A stretch of 64,000 bases of DNA from Casp-actino8 sp001510335 (GTDB taxonomy: Bacteria; Actinomycetota; Acidimicrobiia; Acidimicrobiales; Ilumatobacteraceae), in contig JAQCEM010000001.1 in the NCBI GenBank assembly GCA_027729635.1, positions 124,001 through 188,000 of the forward strand, in the 5' to 3' direction. The translations under genes were made by a program, and so were the position numbers. Numbering within the stretch: the first letter of the stretch is position 1; every line of letters begins with the position of its first letter. Under the pieces are notes generated by a model, which saw nothing but the letters and a program-made list of their open reading frames with translations, did not search any database and was not told the DNA's origin. This document shows positions 17,028-26,055 of this stretch, piece after piece.

Positions 17028-19134
17028 GGGCAACTTTATGGGCCGTGTGCATTGCACCTTCGATGTATCCAACAGTCACGGCATCTCCTACTACTTGCAC
17101 TCGAATACCTAAATCTCTGAGCGAATCCGCCAACGACGTATCTGGTTCGACTTGCGAAGCGACGACAACCGTGTCACCGTGTGCTTCGAATTCGTCTTCA
17201 CCGCTCCGATAGCGAACCGAAACCTTGTCGATCGAAACAACCGAGGCATCACGGACCAGCACAACCCCGTGCTTTGTTGCTTTGATCACAGCGGTCCAGC
17301 GACGAGGCATCGCCATCGGAAGACCCATGTGAGGACCTTCTTCAAGCACGGTTACAAGTCGACCGCGTTCAGCTAAGTACTCAGCTAGTTCAAGACCCAC
17401 TAAGCCACCACCGATGACAACCACTCTTTTACCCACTGGCATCCACGCCTTTGAGAGTGACCGAATGCGATCGGCCGAATTCAATAGTCCGAGACTGCGT
17501 CCAGCAGTGACCACCAGTTTTCCTAGGAAACTCAACGAACGACTGTCGGCATCCTTTTCTCCAGTAATCAGGCCCCGTAAAACATCACCCGTCAACACAT
17601 GTGGCAAGGCACCTCCTGGCACTTCAGGCAATCCGCGTCGCGCACCAGTCGCAACAACGATGTCATCAGGATTCAAAGCCTGAATAACTTCGCGAGTCGC
17701 TTCAGTTGACAGCAAAACGTCAATGTTCAATCGCTCAATTTCATGCGTCAGCCAATCAACCAATAACTGATTGGCTGGAGTGGTCAGTTGCGAGAACCAC
17801 AAGGTTCCCCCTAAACGCGCACCCTTTTCAATCAATGTCACTTTGGCTCCGCGAATCGCGGCGACACGTGCCGCTTCCATACCACCTGGTCCCCCACCGA
17901 CCACAACAACATGTTTTGCTGACGTCATTGACGAAAGCACTGCCACACTTTCGTTGCAAAGCGCTGGGTTAACCGCACACTTTGGGTTTCCATCAAAGAA
18001 ATTCTGTTCAACGCAGACGTAACAGTTGATACATGGGCGAACTGTTTTTCGCTGTCCCTCACGAATCTTGTTCACCAAATCAGGATCAGCCAATAGCTGT
18101 CGGCCCATCGAAACAAAATCGCACTCGCCGAGTTGCAACATTTCATCAGCGATCTCTGGGAGCATCCGTCCTACCGCGATAACAGGAATTGTCACATGCT
18201 GTTTCACAATCTTGGTGTATTCGCGATACTGCCCAACTTCTGCCGGCAGTGGACCTTGCGTGAAATCAGCGAATGGATTATGGGCATTGGCCGACACATG
18301 TATCGCATCTGCGCCAGCCTCTTCAATGAGTGCTGCTGCTCGGGCTGTCTCATCGGGGGTGAGACCATCTTCAAGGCCAAATTCAAAACCATTGAGGCGC
18401 ACGATCACTGGATAGTCAGCACCTACAACAACTTTGATTGCTTTCACTACTTCACACGTCAAACGCGCGCGGTTTTCGAGCGAGCCTCCCCAACGATCAT
18501 CTCGCTTGTTGTAGCCCCGCGAAAGAAATGTTGAAAGCAAATAGCCGTGCGCCGCATGAATTTCAATCGCATCAACCCCAGCTTCCTTCACCCGCCGTGC
18601 GGCCTGTGCGAACTGATCTATCACCCAAGCCAAATCATCTTCATCAGCAACCTTGTAGGACGCTTTCTTGCCTTGCGTCGCAGTTGCTAGTCCCATGAGT
18701 TCTGACATGGGACTGTCGCGCAATGCCGAGAGATCTGGTTTTGCATCAAGTACTGACGGAACCAGTTGAGGACGTCCATCAGCGGTATCAACGCTCGCAG
18801 TTTTGCCGTGATGGCAGAGTTGCATGCACAGTGTTCCGCCAACCGCATGAATTGAATCGGCAAGTCGTCGAATACCCGGAATAAATCTGTCATCAGAAAA
18901 AGCTGGTTGATGTCGGCTCGTTGCACCCACGGGCCAGGCAACCGCACCAGTGCCCGTAATGACCATCGCAGTTCCCCCCGCTGCACGAGCCGTGTAATGC
19001 GCAATTTCGCCGTCGCTGATTTCACCTTCAACGCACAGGTTCATATCCATAGCTGGAAGAAGAACTCGATTACTCAATTTGAGACCAGCGATACGACCTG
19101 GTGCAAGAAGAGCGTTGAATTGTGTTTCGGCCAT
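17017..19134 (-). CDS. NADH:flavin oxidoreductase/2,4-dienoyl-CoA reductase family Fe-S flavoprotein
   Basis: A 705-residue three-part enzyme: an OYE-type FMN TIM barrel (about 1-350) with AAHGYLLSTFLS and GGSLENRARL, a 4Fe-4S cluster region CINCYVCVEQ...KCAVNP, and an FAD/NAD(P) half starting VVVVGGGPGGMEAARVAA with a second GGG Rossmann motif later. FadH and the bile-acid enzymes BaiCD/BaiH share this plan. It probably reduces a dienoyl-CoA or a conjugated 3-keto-4-ene steroid. AGGAGA precedes the ATG. It is the first gene of a unit with CoA ligase copy 2, downstream of the fused transporter. Confidence 0.9.
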   Translation of the reverse strand: MAETQFNALLAPGRIAGLKLSNRVLLPAMDMNLCVEGEISDGEIAHYTARAAGGTAMVITGTGAVAWPVGATSRHQPAFSDDRFIPGIRRLADSIHAVGGTLCMQLCHHGKTASVDTADGRPQLVPSVLDAKPDLSALRDSPMSELMGLATATQGKKASYKVADEDDLAWVIDQFAQAARRVKEAGVDAIEIHAAHGYLLSTFLSRGYNKRDDRWGGSLENRARLTCEVVKAIKVVVGADYPVIVRLNGFEFGLEDGLTPDETARAAALIEEAGADAIHVSANAHNPFADFTQGPLPAEVGQYREYTKIVKQHVTIPVIAVGRMLPEIADEMLQLGECDFVSMGRQLLADPDLVNKIREGQRKTVRPCINCYVCVEQNFFDGNPKCAVNPALCNESVAVLSSMTSAKHVVVVGGGPGGMEAARVAAIRGAKVTLIEKGARLGGTLWFSQLTTPANQLLVDWLTHEIERLNIDVLLSTEATREVIQALNPDDIVVATGARRGLPEVPGGALPHVLTGDVLRGLITGEKDADSRSLSFLGKLVVTAGRSLGLLNSADRIRSLSKAWMPVGKRVVVIGGGLVGLELAEYLAERGRLVTVLEEGPHMGLPMAMPRRWTAVIKATKHGVVLVRDASVVSIDKVSVRYRSGEDEFEAHGDTVVVASQVEPDTSLADSLRDLGIRVQVVGDAVTVGYIEGAMHTAHKVAREL

Positions 19135-19155
19135 AACGGATTCTCCTGAAAACTT

Positions 19156-21978
19156 TCAGTCTTTGGTATTGCTGCGCTGAATTGCGCGTTCATCGGTGCC
19201 CAGATAACTCGCGATGACCGCCGGATTATTGCGAATCACGTCCGGCACACCTTCGGCAATGACATGTCCTGCTTCGAGACAATAAATGCGATCAGAAATT
19301 GACATCACCATCGGCATATCATGCTCAATAATCAAAATTGATGCACCAAGTTCTTCCTTGATCATACGAATGAGTGGACCAAAGGCTTCAGTTTCGCGTT
19401 GAGCGACACCAGCTGTTGGTTCGTCGAGCAACATCAACTTTGAATCCAAAGCAATCAACGCACCGAGTTCAACAATGCGACGAGTTCCAGTTGAAAGCTC
19501 TCCCATCAAAGAGTCGGCATAGCGACCCAAGCCCAAATACGAAATAATTTCATCGGCCTCGCGACGTTTACGACCTTCATGTTGAGGCGAAGGCGGCAAA
19601 GCCAAGATTGAAGGAATCAGCAGTGAACGTTGCCGAGATTCAAGGGCGACCATCAGTGTTTCGCGAACTGTCAAAGAACTAAAGAGTCGCGCATTTTGGA
19701 AGGCGCGACCTTGTCCAAGTCGAGCTCGCTTGTACGCCGACAACTTTGAGACGTCTTGACCAAATAGTTCAATAAGTCCCGAAGACGGCACAAAGCCCGA
19801 TATTGCGTTCACGATGGTGGTCTTGCCGGCGCCGTTCGTTCCGATCAAGCCAACAACTTCGCCACTGCGTACCTCGAGTGAAACATCATCGACGATGGTT
19901 CGGCCACCGAGCGTGACACAGAGACCTTTCGTGACTAAGGGCGATCCAAAAACTTCCACTTGTCTTCCAGAACCAAGTGAGGCGACGTCCGCTCCAGCCT
20001 GTCGAACCGGTGGCGTCCACTGCGAACGGCGTGCGATCCACTTCAGCAAGTTGTCACGTGCAGCGTGAACAATGGAGATTAAACCACTCGGGAAATACAA
20101 CAGCACGATCAACATTCCAAAACCACTGGCGAACAACTCAACCTGTTTTGTCCCATCAAAGAAAAGCGGCACCGCAATAATCAGCAATGTTCCGAGGAGC
20201 GCCCCAGTGATTGAACCGATTCCACCAACAACTGCCACCGAAACGATGCGTAACGATTCGTCAAAATTGAAAAGGAGTCCGTCGATTTTGAATTGCGCGT
20301 TACGAGCGACGAGAGGCAACAAACCTCCACCTAGAGCCGCAAGACCACCCGAGACGGCAAAGGCTAGTAACTTTGCTCGATTTGGCGCAACCGTGTACGC
20401 CGCTGACGCTGTTTCGTTATCACGCGTCGCAATGATTGAGCGACCGATTCCAGTTTTCCGAATTCGCCACACCACCACGATTGACAACAACGCCATTAAT
20501 AGCGTGAAGTAATACACGCCGTCAAAATTCTTGCCCTTGACGGTCCAAAAAATGAGGCGGAAACCCTCATTGCGATCAACATTAAGTTGAGCGCTTCCAC
20601 CGCCACCTGGAGCGAATTTTTCACCAACAATAAACCATGAGCGAATCGCTAAGCCAAAACCGAGAGTGACAACCGCAAGATACAGACCTTTCACTCGCAG
20701 AGCCGGGATTCCGACGATGACAGCGGCAATGACTCCCCACAAAACACCGATCGGTAAAGAAACCAAATAGGGCAACTCGTTCGCGTAATAGATCGTGAGG
20801 TATGAACCCAAAGCAACAAACCCGAACTGACCGAGGGAAAGTTGGCCACCCCAACCAGTGATCACCGTGACGGAGAGGGCAATGATCAGATACACCGGCA
20901 CCGACGAAAACTTCAACATGTCACTGGCTTTATCAACTTGACTCGGGAGCACTAACGCAAGCGCTGCGATCAAACCGAATCCCATCAACGTCATCACTCG
21001 GTACAGCGGGTGCTTCGTCAATTCAACGCGAGCCGCACGCACCTTGGAAGTTAATTGCCAGGTTTCGTCCTTCATGGAAGCTGATCGCCCCACTGTAAAA
21101 AGCACAACGATGATGACCACGAATAAAACTGCAATGTTTGAACCTGCCGGCAAGTCTCCGCTCAACGACCACGTAATCAAGAAGCGGTCAATGACTCCCG
21201 CTAACAAACCGCCGACAAGCGTCCATGTAAACGACTTCATCCGACCGACCATGGCTGCGACAAGTGAAAGCAACAACATCTTGGGACCGAGTGCATTTTG
21301 CACGGACGCTATTGACCCTCCTTGCAACGGGGCAATCAATAATGCACTGAAGGCTGCCATGAGACCTGCCAACGCCCAAACTTTCGTCGACACTAAGCGC
21401 ACTCCGATTCCGGCGAGCCGTGCTGCAGAGAAATTGTCGGCAGTGGCACGAACATTCATTCCAAATGCGCTGCGGTGAAATAGCCAACCCAAAAAAATCA
21501 TGAGCACTGGTACGAAAAGCAGAACCGTTAACTGCGGACCCGTGACGTTGATACCGGCGACTTTCCAATTTCCACTAATCAACACGGGAAAAGTGACGTT
21601 GGTTGCCTGCTCATCTGGAATGGGTAGACGTAACTGCAGCAACTGAATCACTTGTGTCAGACCAAGAGTGGCGACGAAAAGTAGCAAACGCGGCTGGGTA
21701 AACAGTCGTCGCAGCACTAGCTCTGCCGCAACACCAAGCAGGACTCCACAGAGCAAAGCGATAGGTAACGACAAGCCGTAAGGGATGTCATATCGAACTT
21801 GCAGAAGTGCCATCACGTAACCACCGAAGGCGCCGATCTGACCATGCGCAAAGTTGATAACGCCAGTTGCCCGATAAATCAAAAGCAAACCAAAGGCAAC
21901 TAATGAATAGACGAGACCCTGGATCAATCCGTCAAATAAAATATCGTTTGAATATGTCAACGCAATCATCGCGTTCAT
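19156..21978 (-). CDS. Fused LivH-LivM-LivG branched-chain-type ABC transporter (two permeases plus ATPase)
   Basis: One 940-residue chain joins three normally separate subunits. Residues about 1-300 are a LivH permease (INFAHGQIGAFGGY), about 325-650 a LivM permease (ITGWGGQLSLGQFGF), and about 680-940 a LivG ATPase with Walker A GTNGAGKT (713-720), LGQGRAFQNARLF, LSTGTRR as a modified signature and LLLDEPTAGV. No stop or frame break lies between domains. The ATG overlaps the upstream MFS-LivF gene by ATGA. With that gene and the divergent lipoprotein it forms a complete importer made of three polypeptides. The triple operator upstream suggests a sterol-derived substrate. Confidence 0.93.
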   Translation of the reverse strand: MNAMIALTYSNDILFDGLIQGLVYSLVAFGLLLIYRATGVINFAHGQIGAFGGYVMALLQVRYDIPYGLSLPIALLCGVLLGVAAELVLRRLFTQPRLLLFVATLGLTQVIQLLQLRLPIPDEQATNVTFPVLISGNWKVAGINVTGPQLTVLLFVPVLMIFLGWLFHRSAFGMNVRATADNFSAARLAGIGVRLVSTKVWALAGLMAAFSALLIAPLQGGSIASVQNALGPKMLLLSLVAAMVGRMKSFTWTLVGGLLAGVIDRFLITWSLSGDLPAGSNIAVLFVVIIVVLFTVGRSASMKDETWQLTSKVRAARVELTKHPLYRVMTLMGFGLIAALALVLPSQVDKASDMLKFSSVPVYLIIALSVTVITGWGGQLSLGQFGFVALGSYLTIYYANELPYLVSLPIGVLWGVIAAVIVGIPALRVKGLYLAVVTLGFGLAIRSWFIVGEKFAPGGGGSAQLNVDRNEGFRLIFWTVKGKNFDGVYYFTLLMALLSIVVVWRIRKTGIGRSIIATRDNETASAAYTVAPNRAKLLAFAVSGGLAALGGGLLPLVARNAQFKIDGLLFNFDESLRIVSVAVVGGIGSITGALLGTLLIIAVPLFFDGTKQVELFASGFGMLIVLLYFPSGLISIVHAARDNLLKWIARRSQWTPPVRQAGADVASLGSGRQVEVFGSPLVTKGLCVTLGGRTIVDDVSLEVRSGEVVGLIGTNGAGKTTIVNAISGFVPSSGLIELFGQDVSKLSAYKRARLGQGRAFQNARLFSSLTVRETLMVALESRQRSLLIPSILALPPSPQHEGRKRREADEIISYLGLGRYADSLMGELSTGTRRIVELGALIALDSKLMLLDEPTAGVAQRETEAFGPLIRMIKEELGASILIIEHDMPMVMSISDRIYCLEAGHVIAEGVPDVIRNNPAVIASYLGTDERAIQRSNTKD

Positions 21979-24179
21979 GCGCCCGTTCCGGACAAGAAGA
22001 CGGCTCGAAGAAGATCGTCACGGTCAATAAGTTCTTGAGCAGGTCCTTCAAACTTCACCTGACCGCGTTCCATAAAGACCGCACGGTCGGCAATGGAGAG
22101 TGCCACGTTCACGGATTGTTCAACAATGACCATCGTGACGCCTTGCTCTTTCAACTTCTCAACAATTTTTAAAAGATCTTGCACCACCACCGGCGCCAAA
22201 CCGAGTGAAAGTTCGTCAATACAGAGTAAATCGGGGTCAAGCATGACGGCTTTGGCTAGGGCCAACATCTGTTGCTGACCGCCTGATAATGATCCAGCCT
22301 GCTGATCTCGTCGCTGCCAAAGAACATCAAATGTTTCATATGCTTGCGCCAATTTTTCTTTGCGCCTTCCTTGGTCGACTACCTGACGGCTCCATACCTG
22401 AAGGTTTTCTTCAACCGTCATGGAACCGAACACCGCCTCGCCTCCTGGAACTAAAACCATTCCCATTGAAGTTCGGTATTGAGGTTCAACCAAAGTGATT
22501 GTGCGACCGTTCATGCGCACAACGCCGCGATCTGGCATCACGAGTCCCGAAATCGCTTTGAGGATTGTTGACTTACCAGCACCATTCGTCCCGAGCAATG
22601 CGAGAACTTCGCCTTTTCGAACATCGAAACCTACGTCAAAAAGTACTTGCAAATTGCCATAACTGACATCCACATTGCGCACCTGAAGAACCGGAATATT
22701 GCCAGGATCATTGTGCAAGCGCTGCGATTCGGCCTGCTGCTCTTTCAATTCGCTAATCGTCAAAGCGATATCGCGCTTCATATAACGACTGCCGTAAATG
22801 ATCAGCAAACTCCCCACTAATGCTGCCGGTGGTACGACAGCAGTGAGCGCAGTCCGTTCACCATGAGCGTCCGACAATCCGCCAGCGAGAAGACCACCAA
22901 AGAAGCCACCCATTAAGAAGATGTACACACCAACCATGGCAAATGCTTGCGAGCGCATCTGGTATGGAACGATGGCCGAAATAGCAGGTCCCATTTGCGT
23001 AAAAGCAGCACCTTGGAATGCATTGCCAATGGTGACAAAAGCAATCATCAGAGCAGCACTCTGAAAGCGCATTCCGACTGTGACGAATATTCCGTACGAA
23101 AGAATGCATATACCCATCATTCGCAAAGCCGATGGCGGATTACGCCTAAACAACTTTTCACCAACACGTCCAGCTAATGGAATTCCGATGAGCGCACCTG
23201 ACCAGGTGATCGCCCCAATCCAACCGCGTGTAAACGCGCTGTAGTCATATGAGTTTTTCAAGAGCAGGTTGAACGCTCCGGGCACTGCAATCAGGGCAAA
23301 CCCAAGAACACCGATACCTACTACTAAGAAATAGAACGTACGCACTTTCTTTAAACGTTGAAAGGCTGCCGACAACAACACCGGTGGCTCTGCTTCGGCA
23401 TCAACGACCGCTTCACCTAAAACTGCTTCTTGCTCTTGACGGCCACGTGTCGGCTCTTTCAAGGTGAACGACCACAAGATCGTGAGTCCCGCCGGTATCA
23501 GCAACGCAAAGAAGACAACTCGCCAGTCGCCCGCATCGTCGCCCGCAGCCACAACGATCACTCCGGCGAACAATGGTCCAAGAACCTGACCGAGAGGTCG
23601 ACCAAGCGCTTCAATCGCGAAGATTCGGGTACGAACGGCGAGCGGATATTGGTCTGCAACGAGCGAAGGCCCAATCGGTACACGGGCCGCTGCGCCAAAA
23701 CCCGAACCAGCACGAGCAAAGCCCATTTGAAAGGTATTGACAACAGATCCAGTCAGGGCCACGAATACCAGCCACAGGGTCGAAGCGCCGGACATCACTC
23801 GAACTCGGCGCCGTCGGTCGGCTAGCCAAGCAAATGGCATCGTCGCCAACACCAAGACCACGCCACCAAAACTCTGCAGACCCAGCAGCACAGTGTCTGA
23901 AATACCCAAAGACTCTTGAATGTCGGGTCCCAGTACTTGCATCGCTACTCGGTCAAACTCTTCAAAAATCGTAAACAACAACAACACCGTCGCCACGCTG
24001 AATCCGCCAGTGCGCAGACCCTCGCGCAACTTCATCGGCCCCTGAGGTGCCGCCTCATAGTCGATTGCCGCATCGGCCTGACTGTCTCGGTCGCGACGAT
24101 CTTGCTCGTCGACCACAATTGACGCTGCCAATGACGCAGCCGAAGGTTTGGCGACTTGTTTGCCCTCAGATTCCTGCAT
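21975..24179 (-). CDS. Fusion of an MFS-type transporter with a LivF-type ABC ATPase
   Basis: A 734-residue chain. Residues about 55-475 form an MFS fold: twelve-helix pattern, FEEFDRVAMQVLGPDIQ, the loop WLADRRRRVRV that matches the MFS G-x-x-x-D-R-x-x-R region, and a second-half GRVGEKLFRRNP. After a charged helix (ISELKEQQAESQRLHND) comes a LivF ATPase (about 495-734) with GTNGAGKST, SLSGGQQQMLALAKA and DLLCIDELSLGLAP. The domains are in one frame with no break. ATG at 24179 follows GGGGGA; an ORF start at 24380 would lie inside the operators. It supplies the second ATPase to LivHMG, and the MFS half may be a second carrier or a sensor; unknown. Confidence 0.92.
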   Translation of the reverse strand: MQESEGKQVAKPSAASLAASIVVDEQDRRDRDSQADAAIDYEAAPQGPMKLREGLRTGGFSVATVLLLFTIFEEFDRVAMQVLGPDIQESLGISDTVLLGLQSFGGVVLVLATMPFAWLADRRRRVRVMSGASTLWLVFVALTGSVVNTFQMGFARAGSGFGAAARVPIGPSLVADQYPLAVRTRIFAIEALGRPLGQVLGPLFAGVIVVAAGDDAGDWRVVFFALLIPAGLTILWSFTLKEPTRGRQEQEAVLGEAVVDAEAEPPVLLSAAFQRLKKVRTFYFLVVGIGVLGFALIAVPGAFNLLLKNSYDYSAFTRGWIGAITWSGALIGIPLAGRVGEKLFRRNPPSALRMMGICILSYGIFVTVGMRFQSAALMIAFVTIGNAFQGAAFTQMGPAISAIVPYQMRSQAFAMVGVYIFLMGGFFGGLLAGGLSDAHGERTALTAVVPPAALVGSLLIIYGSRYMKRDIALTISELKEQQAESQRLHNDPGNIPVLQVRNVDVSYGNLQVLFDVGFDVRKGEVLALLGTNGAGKSTILKAISGLVMPDRGVVRMNGRTITLVEPQYRTSMGMVLVPGGEAVFGSMTVEENLQVWSRQVVDQGRRKEKLAQAYETFDVLWQRRDQQAGSLSGGQQQMLALAKAVMLDPDLLCIDELSLGLAPVVVQDLLKIVEKLKEQGVTMVIVEQSVNVALSIADRAVFMERGQVKFEGPAQELIDRDDLLRAVFLSGTGA

Positions 24180-24223
24180 ATTTCCCCCAAACTCCTTCCC
24201 GAACATTAGTGGGAGTGCACCCA

Positions 24224-24288
24224 AATTCTGACGGCGAATCAGAAAAATCTGACGCACCGTCAGAAGTTTCTGACGGTGCGTCAGAAAC
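24224..24288. promoter_or_regulatory. Triple tandem operator (sites 3-5), 21-bp pitch
   Basis: Three palindromes occupy 24224-24246, 24245-24267 and 24266-24288, each starting exactly 21 bp after the last and overlapping by 2 bp. The third is a perfect GTTTCTGAC-N5-GTCAGAAAC, the second has TCTGAC/GTCAGA arms, and the first is the weakest (TTCTGAC/ATCAGAA). They lie between the MFS-LivF gene (start 24179, -) and the binding-protein gene (start 24368, +). Two helical turns of spacing would put three dimers on one face of the DNA. Confidence 0.8.
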
Positions 24289-24367
24289 TTCATTCTTTCT
24301 GCTAGTTTGCCGAATAGCGGTGGTCCCGATGACCATCTAACTTCACAGCATCCGAGGGGGATACCAC

Positions 24368-25834
24368 ATGAAGAAATCACGCATCGCGCTCGCGTTCATC
24401 GCCAGCGCTTCACTTATCGTTGCCGCTTGTGGCAGCGATGACGGAGGCTCAGTAACTACTGACGCTCCCGCTGTCGGTGAGGCACCCGCCTCGAGCGACG
24501 CTCCTGTGACCGAGGCGCCAGCCGAAGAACTCACAGCCTCAGACGTCGGCATTACCGTTGACACCATCAAGATCGGTGTCGCTATCTCCGACCTTGAAGC
24601 CATTCGAGCCATGGGAATCTCGATTCCCGAGACCTTAACGACCGACCACCTGTTTGATCGTTGGAACGTCTTCTTTGAAAAGTGGAACGCCGACGGCGGA
24701 ATCAACGGACGTATGGTCGAACCAGTTCGCCTCGTCTGGAACCCGCTTGACCCGAGCACGTTTGATACGTTGGTGGCCGAAGCAACGGTCAACAATGAAT
24801 TGTTTATGGTCGTGAATGGAACCGGATTGTCCTCGACCGCACGTGGATTACTCCTTGCCGACGGCGTGCCAATCATGTACGGAGACGTCATGGGCCAGGC
24901 AGAACTTGACACCGGTCTCGCGATTTCTCTCTCCGCACCATCTGAAACTGTTGCTGAAGCCGGAGTCACCGCATGGATGAACTCAACTGATGCAGCACCT
25001 GGTTCAGTTGTAGGAGTCCTCTCTAACAATACTGCGGTCGGGGCTGCCGCAGGCAAGGCGGCGGCTGCTGCCCTGACAGCTGGTGGATTCACTCCGAAGT
25101 TGATTGAGATCAACTCAACGCAGGGCGACGCAGCTGCCACCAACGAAGAAGGCGCAGTAGCCGTTGCGGTCTTCCAAGCTGAAGGCGCTGTTCAGACTTT
25201 TGTTTCGACACCATTCACTGAAACCCAAGGTTTCTGGGGTGCTGCTGCCGCTGCTGGTTTGAAGTTCTCTTTGCTTGATACTTCATCATCTGGTTGTTCA
25301 GCCTTCGGTTTGAGCCGTGCTCCAGCTGCTGCCGTTGGCAGTGACTGCGTCACCGCTTACGACCACTCAACTGACGGAACCTCAATTCGTCCCGACTCCG
25401 AGTTTGAAACTGAATGCCGAGCGTTCTTTGATGCAAGTTTCTCCGAGTATTACGGTGGACCTTCCAACTCAGGCGTGCCAGCAGGAAACGTCTACACCGA
25501 TGCCAATGGCAAGACTTTGAATTCGGACTACACGCCCCAGGAATGCGCTTTGGCCAACATCATCAATCTTGGATTGACTGCTGCGGGGACTAACCCAACC
25601 CGTCAGTCATACATCGATGCCGTGTTGAACCTTGGCGAAGTGCCGTTGGCGCTTGCTGGTGGCGGAACTGGCAAGTTTGCGCCAGGCAAGCCATTCGCAG
25701 CCAATGCTTTGCACACAGTGCGAATCACTGCAGCAGCACTTGATACTGCGCCTGATGCCAACGGCTTGTACAACGGTTGCGCCGCGCCGGTGAACTGTGG
25801 TGTTGTTGTTAGCGATTGGGTACCGATCAGCTGA
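24368..25834 (+). CDS. Branched-chain-type ABC substrate-binding lipoprotein
   Basis: A 488-residue Peripla_BP_6-type binding protein. The signal peptide MKKSRIALAFIASASLIVAAC ends in a lipobox (IVAAC), followed by a Ser/Thr/Pro/Ala/Glu-rich linker to about residue 57. The mature part begins ITVDTIKIGVAISDLEA and contains AEATVNNELFMVVNGTG. Several Cys residues in the C-terminal half (FETECRAFF, PQECALAN, NGCAAPVNCG) suggest disulfides. GAGGGGGA precedes the ATG. It is transcribed away from the fused transporter across the triple operator, and is terminated by the hairpin at 25902. The ligand is unknown. Confidence 0.92.
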   Translation: MKKSRIALAFIASASLIVAACGSDDGGSVTTDAPAVGEAPASSDAPVTEAPAEELTASDVGITVDTIKIGVAISDLEAIRAMGISIPETLTTDHLFDRWNVFFEKWNADGGINGRMVEPVRLVWNPLDPSTFDTLVAEATVNNELFMVVNGTGLSSTARGLLLADGVPIMYGDVMGQAELDTGLAISLSAPSETVAEAGVTAWMNSTDAAPGSVVGVLSNNTAVGAAAGKAAAAALTAGGFTPKLIEINSTQGDAAATNEEGAVAVAVFQAEGAVQTFVSTPFTETQGFWGAAAAAGLKFSLLDTSSSGCSAFGLSRAPAAAVGSDCVTAYDHSTDGTSIRPDSEFETECRAFFDASFSEYYGGPSNSGVPAGNVYTDANGKTLNSDYTPQECALANIINLGLTAAGTNPTRQSYIDAVLNLGEVPLALAGGGTGKFAPGKPFAANALHTVRITAAALDTAPDANGLYNGCAAPVNCGVVVSDWVPIS

Positions 25835-25901
25835 CCACAAGGTCAACATAAAACGAAGCAAGTAACAAGCAATAAGCAAGGCAATAAACAAAACAAGCAA
25901 C

Positions 25902-25946
25902 GAGGGCCGCCCTGGGACATCCCCCACGGGCGGCCCTCCCCTTTTT
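25902..25946 (+). terminator. Rho-independent terminator of the binding-protein gene
   Basis: GAGGGCCGCCC (25902-25912) pairs perfectly with GGGCGGCCCTC (25928-25938), followed by CCCTTTTT. This is the only textbook intrinsic terminator seen in the window. Confidence 0.9.
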
Positions 25947-25998
25947 CTGCCACTTTGGAATATGGCTGCCGCCTAGCGGTAACGCGATTCCAAAGTGG
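25947..25998 (+). repeat. Left 52-bp palindromic terminal inverted repeat
   Basis: It begins CTGCCACTTTGGAAT and ends ATTCCAAAGTGG, so the element is itself a palindrome with 12-bp outer arms and an inner CCGC-CTA-GCGG. Its reverse complement matches 27008-27059 at 46 of 52 positions by hand count. It starts directly after the T-run of the terminator. Confidence 0.9.
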
Positions 25999-26036
25999 GG
26001 AATTAATGATTTCACCATCGCCCGATATTTGAACTC

Positions 26037-26055
26037 ATGCCCACAATTTGGGCAT
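26037..26055. promoter_or_regulatory. Palindrome overlapping the AbiEi start codon
   Basis: ATGCCCA-N5-TGGGCAT is a perfect 7-bp inverted repeat whose right arm contains the first two bases of the ATG at 26054. AbiEi-type proteins carry a winged-helix domain and repress their own promoters, so this may be the operator. Confidence 0.5.

Noticed and set aside
19146..19159. Palindrome CTGAAA-AC-TTTCAG between flavoenzyme and LivHMG genes
   Set aside because: Short, lacks the N5 spacer and TCTGAC core of the regulon sites, and overlaps the end of the transporter gene.
19156..24179. Transporter fusions as sequencing errors joining separate genes
   Set aside because: Both chains are long open frames with domain linkers and no sign of compensating frameshifts; two independent lost stops in one operon are less likely than true fusions, though reads were not seen.
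24343..25143. 266-codon open frame on the minus strand across the binding-protein gene
   Set aside because: It is antisense to a clear lipoprotein gene with signal peptide and Shine-Dalgarno, and its translation is low-complexity Ala/Ser/Thr/Pro without a recognisable family.
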